Shown piece by piece: positions 37,260 to 50,100 of a DNA stretch of 64,000 bases (its first letter is position 1; each line of letters opens with the position of its first letter). This DNA is from Paragordius varius (lineage: Eukaryota; Nematomorpha): contig OZ176052.1 in NCBI GenBank assembly GCA_964247055.1, forward strand, positions 11,656,001-11,720,000, read 5' to 3'. The position numbers were made by a program, and so were the translations under genes. The notes under the pieces are model-generated. The model was given only the letters and a program-made list of their open reading frames with translations. It made no database searches and was not told where the DNA came from.

Positions 37260-40200
37260 TTAGGAAGATGCTTTGGAGTTATAACCTTCTTTCATGGTTT
37301 TTACAATGAAATCAAATGCTTTAGTATAAATGTTTTGGATGTTGTCGGTGTACCGGTCTTGTAAAGTTTCTTTAATTGCACTGAGGAACGGATCTCTGAG
37401 TTTCTATATAATAATATATATTTTATTTTAAAAAATTATAACTATGTTAATATATAAATCATTCATAAGACAAATTGATTTAGATTTCTTCCAGTTATCA
37501 CAACACCTACCTAGTCATTCCTAATACTTAATCAATAATATTTAAATTATTTGTATATCACCAACAAATTACTGATGATAAGTTTTTAATTTAAAATATG
37601 CTTGAATTTTAAATTAAATGAATGCTAAACACATGGCTAACATATGTACAAAGTTTTCCCGCTAGGCTAATATCTTTAAAAGCGGTCTCAAACACTGTTA
37701 AGATATTTATATCATGCGTATACCAAACTATATTGTGATTTATGTAGTGTAAAAATTAGTTTCTACCTACCTCATATACCTTTTACTATGATGATTTCAA
37801 GGTTAGATGCTGATCTAAGTCTGTTTAATTAATTATAATCCCATTAATGATACTAATATAAAAGTTTAATAATTTAATAATATTTATAAAACTGCACTAT
37901 TTGATCATTTAATTTGTGAAACACAATAATTTTAAAATAGTAATAAATAATTGTTATTTGCATTGGATTGGAAAAATATATTTATTGTTGTTCAATCATT
38001 GAGCTAAAACAGAAACAGTTTTGCATTTTCATTTTTACTAATGAAACAATTTATCCCACTTATGTATTAATTGTGTTCCTAACTAAATATTTTTAATCAA
38101 GTAGCTTTATTCAAAATCTAACAGTGGAGTTTGGTCTGATAGATAAAATGATAAACAATGGCGGCTTATAAAAATAACCGATAGATTTAAGCATATTTTT
38201 ATAGCGCAATATAAAATCAATTTATAACCGTAATAATTTTTAATGTAAAAAACCCAAATGTTATCTCTTGTATGGTTATTTATTTCATAAACACCAAAAA
38301 ACAAAATTCTTTGATTAATTCTGCTTTGTTTGTTTTATGAACTGTATTTTAAAATTGTGGTAAAAAGATGACTTTTGACGAAGGAATGCATTTTTAAGCC
38401 GCCAGATCGGTTACTATTTTTTAACCAGTCAAAAACCTAACCCTATTCAAGAGCAAATGTAGAAATCCATCAATTTATTATATTTAAAAGACAAAAATCA
38501 AATATCTCATCCTTTTTTCTTACATACAATCACCGCATAAAAGGGATTATAAAATTTTTTAAAACATATGAGATTTAAATTTTAATCCACTATGTTTGAC
38601 GCTAATTAGTATTCAATTTAAAATACATGTCATTTTTAAAATGCCATAAAATGGGATAGATTAGTTTCAGGGTCATAAAGAGCGTCCATAAAACGAACGA
38701 CAATTTGTTGGTAATTATCATTAAAAACATTTAAACTTTTTTCAAATATAATGCAAGTAATATAATTTTTTGTGTAAAATCAATTTATAAATTAAAAAAT
38801 AGTTAGAGCAGAGTGGAGATGTAAAGTTTCGGTGTTGCTTCAAAAGAATATTCTAACATTTTTATATTATTGTTATAGAACGAATTTGAAAAAGGCTATT
38901 TAAAACTTCTTTATAACTAGGTCCACAAAAATACTAAAGATAAGTGATAAGGGTCTTAAAATTTGTGAAATTGCATGTAAGCAAGTATAAATTTTGTTCA
39001 AACACTTTAATTTTTTTTCTTTTCATCCATTAAAAGACGTGTTTAACCAATTATATTGCTCTTTACTGTATCAATTACTTTCATATTAAATTTGAGTGGT
39101 CTGTTTAATGTGATTATTATTATAACATTAAGTATAGAGCTAACCACAGCCTATTGGATATATGTATTATTAATAACCATGACAATAAAACAACGCCTAG
39201 TTAAAATATATAAAAAAATTATTTCTGTAAAAACAAACCAACCCACTCTTTAAACAAAATTGTATGGAATGAAAAAAAGCCAAAACAATACTACACATCA
39301 TAAAGTCCAATAACAGGGAAAAAAATCAATATTCATATTCTTACATAATGGTATAACGTACAAAACGCTTCTATCTAGTGTTTGTGTAAGTGTATCGTGT
39401 GTAGTTAAACAATAATAAAAATCACTAAAACACGATGATTTATGGAATTCTCATATCTATCTCTCCAAAATTAATAAGTAAATAAAGGACAATTTGGTTA
39501 ATAATTTGAATGACAAAAAAAACAGTTTAAAAATCTATTTTCCCGTTTTATTTTTCTAACTAAGTAAACCACATGGCCCTTTAATAAAATTTCCTTCTTT
39601 TTTTGCTCATAAATTTTGATTTTGGTACAACATAAATATATGAATTGATCGGGATATAATATTAAACACTTATTGATGAGATGTAGACTCATAAATATAA
39701 ATTTATATACATTCGCATGTGTGTGTGTGCCTTAAAGGTAAATTTTGAGCCTAAGCCAATAGATAGTAGAGTATAGTATCGATAGCTGGCAACCAAAACT
39801 TACTGTCTTTTAACAGTTTTTCATTACATGATGGTATTTTGTACAAATAAACTATCTATATATTATTATATACCAATATAATATTTATGATAATCGAGTT
39901 GTTGACACATATATATGCCATAACTATTAATGAAATGATACAACCTCTCCAGAGATAAAATAAAATGATAGATTTAAGACAAATCATTTTAAAGAGAGGA
40001 GAAACAAAACTTGGCTACTGTTAGCTTTTTCCTATTATATACGATAAAATCATTCGAAAAAAATTAATAAGAAAGAGAGTTTTACATACATCAAAGTAGG
40101 AAGGATCAAAGTTTTTGAAGTTTCTATACGAATTTCCCAGGGCATAAAGGAAGTCCCTGAACTTGTCGTAATCCTCTAAGAGTGTGAAAGATTTTGTAAA

Positions 40201-41003
40201 GCCTGTCATTATGGATTCTGAGGTGGCTTCGATTGCATTGTCTTTGTCTTCGGGTTTTACATTTTGCATGATAATTTCCCGATATTCAGGGTTTTGTTCC
40301 AATAATCTATAAATGTATATGGGACAGTTGATTGATTCAATTAACGCGTTTCTCAAAAAAAAACTTTTCATTGTAAAATTTATCGTAATTTATGTGCATA
40401 AATTTTGATAAAATAAAATATAAATTGGTTTTGCATACCCCCGGTTTACACCTATAATAATTATTACTCTTAAGGCAAGCAATTGCATCGATAAATTTTA
40501 AAAATATTTGTGGAACCGAATTTTGGAGCATGTTTTATTTGGAAAGTCAACCAATTTGTGGCGCCCTTAAGTTAAGTAGCATGTAAAAAACGCCTTTAAA
40601 TAAAAAAGAAGATGCCATTTGATTTTAACTCTAAGGTGTGATATTTAGTATCGCTTCTCCTAATCAAATACTAGGTTTCCTAAAAAATGCAATTATCAGC
40701 GGAAAAAGTTATAAAATCAAAATAATCAAAACTTAAAAAAAACAGAAAAACTTACTTATTCATCATAAATGTGCCAGTTTGTTCCAAATCACGCGTGACA
40801 CCCTTCCAAGATTTGCCTGCCAGGAATATTTCTCGTCTGGTTAAAGGAACTCTCGGGTCATTCATGGGCGGTTTATCGTACATATCGGTGGCTGCTTGGC
40901 CATTGTCCCCCTTCTGTCCTCCACCTGCTCCTCCTGTTTTGTCGGTTTTTCGGGCTGTGCCATTTTGGTTATCGTTAGCGGTATTACTTGAAACACAACC
41001 CAT
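37260..41003 (-). CDS. Membrane-type globin lacking all histidines (globin X-like)
   Basis: Three exons on the minus strand: 40756-41003 (an upstream in-frame ATG at 41012 is also possible), 40090-40306 and 37260-37403. All have GT..AG borders and matching phases, giving 202 residues. Globin features are LTRREIFLAGKSWKGV (A helix), LLEQNPEY (B/C), TLLEDYDKFRDFLYALG (E/F), FDPSYFD, and FLSAIKETLQDRYTDN with FDFIVKTMKEGY (G/H). The second ATG gives MGCVSSN, a myristoylation plus palmitoylation signal as in globin X, which supports 41003 as the start. A Gly/Asn/Lys linker precedes the fold. The proximal histidine position (F8) reads Tyr143 (ALGNSYRN) and the distal position reads Thr111 by ungapped counting. 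No histidine occurs anywhere, so ordinary haem ligation is not expected. Introns of about 0.45 and 2.7 kb separate the exons. Confidence 0.88.
37404..40089 (-). other. Large second intron of the globin gene
   Basis: Runs from the donor after TACTTTGAT (40090) to the acceptor tatatag before AAACTCAGAG (37403). It is AT-rich, with no recognised gene, RNA or transposon inside. Confidence 0.8.
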
Positions 41004-41012
41004 ATAATACAA

Positions 41013-41940
41013 TGTAATTCGGTGAATGATAGATTATAGATAAATGGCGATAATCAGAGAAAAAGAGGAATCATACAATTATTATCATGTTCTCAATTTC
41101 AATCATAGCGATAATGAATTTTTTGTGGTGCATTTCAATGATAGTTTGTAACTCTTCTTCTTTAGATATGTGGAATTTTAGTATCACGGCTCATTTCTCC
41201 ATAGGCATATACGCATAAAACAATAAATGTAATTATTACGATTTTTTATTTAGTATTTATTTATTGATGTATAAAAAAATCTGATAATAATTATTGTAAT
41301 AGCGTTAATATATTTATATTTAGAGGCTTACAAATCAAAGCTGCAGGCATACAATAATACTCTTTTATCTAATGTAAAAATACGTTTTGGTATGGAAAAA
41401 AAGTAAAAAAAATAATCAATGGATTCAATATATAATATTAACAGTAATATAACAAACAATAAACGTAAAATATAGATAGATATTATAACGTTACTTCAAT
41501 ATTATTGCTTGTTTATACGCTAGGAAATTAAACAGCATTCTTTTCTTCTCCTCCTCCACTCCCACCTATTAACCAGCTCTGGAGCAGTGATGCGCGTAAA
41601 ATATATATTTATTGATTTGTGAAGTGAACATCAGAAAAGAATTGTTATATAATACAAAATCTGACAAAGAGTCACCTTATTTCATTGATAAAAGAGGGGA
41701 TATAAACAACTTAAGTTAAAATTAATAATATAAGTAATTAAAAACGTTTATTTGGATGTAATCAAATATAAATAAAAAAAAACTTATAAAACGGTCATTT
41801 TGAAAAAAAATAGGCTGCCTTAATATTAATATGTTATTTATTTATTCATAACCTTATATGTGTACTACTGGGAAGAATTGAAGCAGACCTAACATTTTTG
41901 CGTTAAAATATGGATAAATTTACTATGCAGCTGTTTTTGT
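41013..41940. promoter_or_regulatory. Divergent intergenic region between globin and SIPA1L genes
   Basis: About 0.93 kb separates the two opposed start codons. It must contain both promoters and 5' untranslated regions. A short less AT-rich stretch at 41545-41590 (tcctccactcccacctatt, ccagctctggagcag) stands out. No TATA box or known operator can be assigned with confidence. Confidence 0.5.
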
Positions 41941-44900
41941 ATGGCTTATGAAAATAATTTGCAGAATACGGAAGGTTTCAAGATAAATGATTGTTTAGCG
42001 GACAAGTATCCTTATATAAATTATCAAAACCATAATCCTTATTTTACTGAAACATTGCAATCAAAATTTTCCGACAGTTCAGGCGGGCCATTTTATGAAA
42101 GCATTTATGATAAACATACTAAAAGTTTTGATAATCTACTCACAACATCTACTTATGTTAATTCTGATATATTGAATAAATCAACTGATTTTGAATCGAA
42201 ACATATCACTTCGGCTAATAGGTCATCATTGCGCAAATATTTGAATAAGAATTTGGGTATCGGAAACAAAACTCATGTAAATAATCGAACCAAGGATTTT
42301 GGGGATGTTAATAATTTTTTACACAGCAGTCCAAATAGTAAAAAGAATTTTTTGTTATGCTCAAGTATTCGATCGCACCCATCTTTAACAGATTATTTTA
42401 CTAAAACACCATCCCATATTTATACCAATGATAGTTGTCGCAACAAAAAATATAATAGCCATATACCATTGCGACATGTTGGCAGCTCATTTGATTTTTC
42501 CTCAGAAAACAATCAAATGAACCATCATGTTCATTCATCATCAAAGTTTTGGCCGTTTTCATGTAAGGCAAAAACGGATGCATTAAAGTTAAACGTTAGC
42601 AATAATAACAATGTTGCTACTAATTGTTATAAATACCATTTTTCTACGCGCGGATCCAAGGTTGCAGATACTAAAACTTTGTTTAACAACCATGTTAAAA
42701 GTAAAAACAATTATAATCATACAACCAGTAATATGAATGTTGGAGAGGCCACCAGTATTCGTCATATAAGATCCTGTTCGGCCGACAATGTGAACGCAAT
42801 AAATAATGAAATCTGCTCCCTTCCACCACCTCTCCTTATCAAAAATAATAATAGAAACATTAAATCAGAAAAGCCGTTGTATGAAAATACCAAGTTAATA
42901 GAAGGAGAATCAGACGATTTGACATCAAGTGACAAGGAGCTTAAACAACAAAAGAAAGATAATTATGCAATGATGGATCCGCTTTTGATCCAAATGTTTT
43001 GCATGCCATATGGTTTTTCCCATTTGGATATCCAAAGTGTTCAAGCTTCATATAATCTCATATACAAAGCCTTACAAGCTAAATACAATCAACATCAAAA
43101 ACAGCTCCAAGATAATCCTACCGGAAGAAAATCGATTCCGTCGAATGAAGATGGGAGCAATCCAGAATGCGGGTCACTAATTACTCAATCTCTTCCACCT
43201 GTAGCTAATTTTTTGCGAAAAGGAAACAATATTTTATCACGGCTACCGTTTAAATCAAGTTCGTCTGCTCAACAACCTAACGTTGTTTCTGCGCCAAACC
43301 CAAGCACCATCCTCAATAATAATAGTTGTGGTACAGATGCTTTTCCTTCCGCTGTACATGGTTCCTATATAGCCCATCAAATGAATAATGCGAAACGTAA
43401 TCAACATTCTCCCATTTCCTGTAAAACATCAACTCTTGAACCGACGGGTGCATCAGCTGCTTTGGTTGCTGATCACCTGTTTTCACAAGAGTTGAGTAGT
43501 AACAATGTTTCGCACCATCCAATGTATAAGGATGAACATCAGGGGTATGATGAGTTCAATAAACCTAAATATCCAATAAACTTAAATGATCTTCCTCATG
43601 CTTTTCCCTTGAGGTGTGGAAATGAACGAGCCTCCTCATTTTCTTTAAGCTCAACGGTCAAAACAAAATTCCATGGATCTACCGCTATAACGGGTCAACC
43701 CCTTTTCACTCAAGAACATTCAAACAATGCTAGTACCACTAGTTCTATATCTAACCTCCAGCATTTATCCCTAAAAAAGAAACCACTTGAATCAGCACTG
43801 ACGGTAAACGCCGCTACTTTTTATGGCTTGGACCAAGGCGATGGAATCTCCAATGAATTAGTTGAGAGTTGCGCTTACTTCCGAAATGAGATAGGAACAA
43901 CCATACATGGAGTTACAGCTAACAGCCCATATTTTCTTAGCAGTTCTTCTATCGCCGATAATAGTAGTACCAAAAATATAAAGTCTGAAATTTGTCAAGC
44001 TTCAAAAGATGACAAAAAATTGGCCAAACCCACCACAATAAATACTTTACCGTTCCCAAGTGTTGTGTGTAATTCAGTTTCCCTCCTGGATTATAGCATA
44101 ACACATTATCATTTCCTTAAACAACACGACCATGACCCATCATCCCCCAAAGTTGGGTGGAAACAACAATTATCTGTACACAACTCGAATTACAAATTGG
44201 AACATTTGGACCCCGGGGCATTTTTTTACCGCTCTTGTTTTGTCGGGAAAGGTATATAAATTAATAATTTTTTTAACACTGATATTACAGTAAAAATTAA
44301 AAGATAAGGCTTAATTTATTTATTAAAAGTGATGGTCAAAACTTTATTATTGCAATAATATGGTTTTTGAATTCGTAAAATCAACCATGGTTTAATTCTA
44401 TCTATCCGCGATTTATTTAAAAGTTTTCTATGGATTTTTTGAACATATCTAGGAACCCTATTATGTTGACTATAAAGAAAAAATTAGGATATGAAACCAT
44501 GGTTCTCTTATATATTGAAATTTTTCATTTTTTAGCATTAAATAAATTATACGCCTTAAATATTGATGATTGTATACATATTTTATATTTATAGAGCATT
44601 ACAATTTTTTCGGTGTTGATGAACATATTGGTCATGTTGCAATAAGTCTCAAGTATGAAAATGGCCATCTGAACTCCACATCTGACACAGATTTTAATAT
44701 TGAACCCCATGTCAAAATTATTATAAGAACATCTCAGGTTAGGTTTTTATCCTATAATATATTGTCATTTATGCAACCTTTTTATATACATGCATAATGT
44801 TAGGTTATTTAATATTTTTATGAACTTTCTAGACACACCGTTTCTACATAATAATTTATTCATGAAAATCACATGAAATTTATCATTTTCTTATTGATAA

Positions 44901-47056
44901 ATGAAGATGATTATGATATTATTAACAAAAAATTATATAACTTTTAGATTATAATATTTATTTTTTTTATAAAAAAATTCAACTAGAAATATGTATGAAA
45001 AGTTTCAATCAACCATATTTCCGGCTTCATATATGCTTTATATAACGTTACGAACATTGTTAATTTATAATGCATATTTTTATCTAATATATATATATAT
45101 ATATATAATATAAATTAAAAAAGGGGAAATATTTATTTATATAAAATTTATTTTTTGTTAAAAAGTTAAAGTTTTGTCGTCAAACTTGGAAAAAGTAAAA
45201 GAAAATAAAAAAAAACGTTAAAAGGGGGATTGTTTTATATAATTATTTCCACACTTGTTCTTGTTAAGTTAGACATTTATCATTCATTCAAGTGTGTGAC
45301 GCAAAATATATGCAAATAATATATAAGGTTTCAATTATTCATTTATATATAAATCTATTATATATTAAGGATCAAAATATGAACACACGAACATATATCT
45401 ATTAGTGGCATATTAGTGTTAAAAGTTTTTTAAATTGAAAGTAAATTTTATTTTATTAACTTTTTGACGACATCCTCTGGTAAAGTTTTAGTGTGACAAA
45501 TGGGGAAACATATATTTTTAAATTTAAACTTTTAAAATTGTAAATTATCAATTTTTTATTTATAATTGAAGGAGCTGAGTTATTGAAATAGTAACATTGC
45601 CATATATTATTGAATAAAGTATGGACTATATATTTAATTTACTGATATTTTTTTTATAAAACTAAATAAAATAGAAAAGCGTTGGTAATTTAATGGTCTC
45701 TATATTATTACAAATATATTATTTACATATCAAACACAATTTCATAATTAAAAATTTGACTAATTTGTTTGACTTCATCTATAATATGAAATATTAAAAC
45801 AAAAGCTAATTATGATAAATTAATTTTTTTATAATAGTTGTGCGCAATCAAAGGATACGTTCCAAATTTAATATTTTCCCCGAATCTCAAACACACATTT
45901 GCTCAGCCCACACCTGAAACCGTTATACGGTATATTATTACAACAACAAATAACTTAATTTTAACCAAAATATCATTTTTTGAAACTAGTGATTTTTGAT
46001 AATTAATCTTTACTCGTTTTCCCAAATCAACATTCTTTTTTACGAATGTTTTTTGAATCAATGTTGGCCAAAATGGAAAAAATATTGTATTCCAATAATT
46101 TTGCCTTTAATAAAAAATTACTGTTCCCGAGATTATAAAAAGGTTGTGATTTTATCTGTGAAAAATGGATATTCTATATAAACAATTTATGTGTTTATAG
46201 GTATGTATGTCCCTACTTAAATATTGGCTGCTTACGGAGTGCAGACCCTCAAAACACACCTAAAATTGAAGAAATGTTGTTGCGATTCGACGAACTTTTA
46301 GTACTTAATAATTGCAAAATTTTTAATTTTTCTGAGGATTGAAATTATTTAAAATTCGTTAAATTAAATTAAAGTAGTTAAAATATTTTACAACCCTACT
46401 TAAAAAATATAAGGTAAAAATGGTTGATTTTATAAATATAATATACAATTTCGGCGTTTGTAATTATTTTTCCTGCAATTTTATTAATATTAATTCTCTT
46501 GGCTGATATTATATGAAATTAATAATTTTATTTATAATATAATGCACACGCAGATAAAGAAAAACTATAAAATTGGTATTCTTTACTGCAAAAATGGACA
46601 AACAACTGAAGAAGAAATGTACAATAATGGTAAACGCCCTTATATTTTTATTTTTTTTAGTTTTTAAAACTTATTTATTAAATCATATATACCTTTTAAT
46701 GAAACAGATAATGAAAGCCCATATTTTCAAAACTTTCTTAGTCTTTTGGGCGAACGTGTCAGGTTAAAAGGATTCACCAAATACAAGGGAGAACTGGATG
46801 TTAAAAGTACCTCAATTAATATTTTATGATTAAATTCTTACTATATATGTGGTGAGGTGCATATTTTAAGAAATTTATATTTTTGTTAATAATTAATGTT
46901 TGAAAATCTTTACTATATCCGTATTCTTTTATTTTTAATCATTTTTCAAAATACCAAATTTTTCAAGCATATGATATTTACCTTTTTCATTTTTCAGTCT
47001 CTGTAATATGTGGATGTTACATAATCTATTGACCAAATTTTTTTTGTTTTTATACA

Positions 47057-47128
<72 letters not shown>

Positions 47129-50100
47129 AATATAGCCGATGCAACTGGTTTATATTCCCTTTACACTACGTTTAATCCTAACCCTAACCATCACCACCAT
47201 GGTTTAACCAATAAAATTAATACCAATCCACCAGTCACAACACAAAATATTGATACTACCCATCTACCATCTCATGAAAATAATACTTTTGCACCAAACA
47301 CTAGCGCAAAAATGCAAAATTCTCCCTCCTTTTTACCCAATAAAAATAGTACTGAAAATTTGTCCGATTCGGAAAGCCAAAAAGATGAAACTGATGAAAT
47401 AATCCAAATTATGTTTCATGTTTCAACTTGGCTCCCTCATGTCCCCAATCATAAACAGCAACTGTTAAGGAAACGACACATTGGAAATGATATAGTCACC
47501 ATCATTTTCCAAGATCCGTATTTAGAAGATTTTAATGCCACTACTTGGCTAAGCCAAACACATCACACTTCAAACATGAAAAAATTAAATTTTAATAATG
47601 AAAATTCTCCTTTAGTTTCTCAAAAATTATCTACCGCTTGTACTGAAAAACTAAAAACTCCCCTGGCTTTTAGTGCAAAACGTCTCCGATCTCATTACCA
47701 ACATGTATTTATCATAGTCAGACCAATAATAGTACAACAGCTACAAAATGGCTCAACTACCTCACAATATTCTTACAAGTATTACTAATTAATTAGTTGA
47801 AATTATTTTAATTCAGGAATAATAATACATGACTTTTCGATTACCACTAGTGTCTTTGTCGAATGTAAAAATAAACCAAAAATAAAGATATTTTACAAAA
47901 TATCAATTAGTCAATCTATAACCGGAACCGTTTTTAGTACCGGTTTCGATTATAGGCAATTATATTTAAAAATATTTTAGGGAAAATTATAATTTCAAAA
48001 ATGCCAAAAAAGTTTGGTTATGGTTTCCAATTGTTTTTGGTTAAATGGTTTCTATTGGGTTTATATTTTTTATATATTTAGATAACTTATTATAAAATCT
48101 AAAGATATAAACTGCAAAAAATTAATGTATGTATGTGGCTTTCATAGAAATCTACTCTATTATAATAAAAAAATCATATTAAACGATGTTGATAAACACA
48201 ATTCCGGCTCTATAAACGGTTTTTAACCGTTTTTGAGATTCGTTTGGAAACCGTTTTTTTAAAATATTAATTATAATTTTTACCTGTTTTTTGTTTGTAA
48301 ATTATGCAGATATATTATATACTATTTACAGTTCAAATTCACCCTTGAAAAATTTAAATTTACCCTCGAACAATTTAAATTCACCCTAAAAATAAATTAT
48401 GTGTTTTTGAACTTATGTAACTCATTATTAATATTTTTATGGCATAGTTTATTATTTTTTCAGTATTAAATTAATTTAAAACAAAATTTTTATTTTTTTA
48501 AAATATATAAAAATATAGGTAATTTTAATCTCAAGAAACATACATTTTATTTGAGGGTGAATATGAATTGTTCGAGGGCGAATTTGAATTGTTTTAGGGT
48601 GAAGTTGAATTGTTTAAAGGTAATTTGAATTGTAAATGGTGTATATGGTCAATATTTTATTAATTTATTTGTGTTTTAAAACAAATACTTATAATACAGA
48701 GTTGCAATCTCGAGATCCAAAAATCTTGAATTTTTTGGGCCCATTTTACCGAACGATGGCGTGTTCCATGACCCTACACACCTACGCGATTTTCTACTAA
48801 CTAAATGTAAATAATACATTTTTTTTAGCAAAATTATTGGAAATATTATTTGAAAAACTCTATCAGAATATTTTTCGATTCCAAGTACAGATATGGGTTA
48901 ACTTTTTTCCTAATTCGTCCTATATTTTTAAATAAGATATTATATATAAGGGAAAGACATATTAACATACAATTAAATATCTCTATTCCTGTTTGCAAAG
49001 CGAATAAATAGTAATAAAATATTTTTATCAAATAAAATTTCAACATTTTTTCATCCCCCGAAAAAAGGTATCAATGGTGTTAATGCCACAGCAAAATCAC
49101 CCAAATTTGCTAATATGGCCCTTCGAGCCAAACAAACTTGCCTCAAAGATTTATACAATTCTTATGGTTTGGCAAGAGATCATCCTTCAACTGATCCCTT
49201 ACTGCTTCCATTGAATACAAAAATGCCAAATAATACATTACCCTCATCAAATTATTATAATGAAAATGCAAATAGCAGCTTAAATAGGGTCCCTTGGTTA
49301 ACTTCTGAAGTTAATTCTGTTAGTTCAGACCTAATATATCCATATTATCTCCAAAATTATTCCTTTAATACGATTCCACCATATAATCATGTGTGCAGTA
49401 CATCAAACATTGCTTCAACCGCAAGCTCAAACATCAAAGTCCTATGTAAGTTTTGTGCCTATATATTCTTTATAAATGGGTATATTAAATTTATAAGCGA
49501 TGAATCTTGTAGGAGTAATCACCGTTTCCAGTTTGAATATTTGAGGTGGAGAGTTATGATATATGTTGCAACAAAGCCTTTAATAAATCTAAATCTTTTT
49601 ATCTGTGTCATAAAAAAATTTAGGTTAATTTTTATGGATCAAATAAAAGTTATTAACTCTATTATACCTTTTTCCGTTGACATAAAACAATTTTCACTCA
49701 TACATAATAACTGTAAAATGTTTTCTTTACCCATATTCATAATTTCATGCATGGTAGCTAAAATTTCACAATTGGGTTCAGCCGCTTTTTCTTTCCTTAA
49801 GAAACGAAGTCACGAATCTTTGGGCACAATTGCGACAAATGATGATATATGTAGTTCAACACAACAACATAATCATTTTATGACATCAGGAGGATTTTTT
49901 CATAAACAACTAGAAAAGAATTCTGATGTTGAGAATAAATACGTTCAACGATATAAATGGACTAACGCTTTAACTGAAACCAATAATAAACATTTAATGA
50001 CCAAAATTTATGATAACATTACGGGTGGGTGTTTTTGGCCCTTGTCTCACTTGCATTCATTTGCTCAAACTGAACAGTAATACTTTATAAATATATACAA

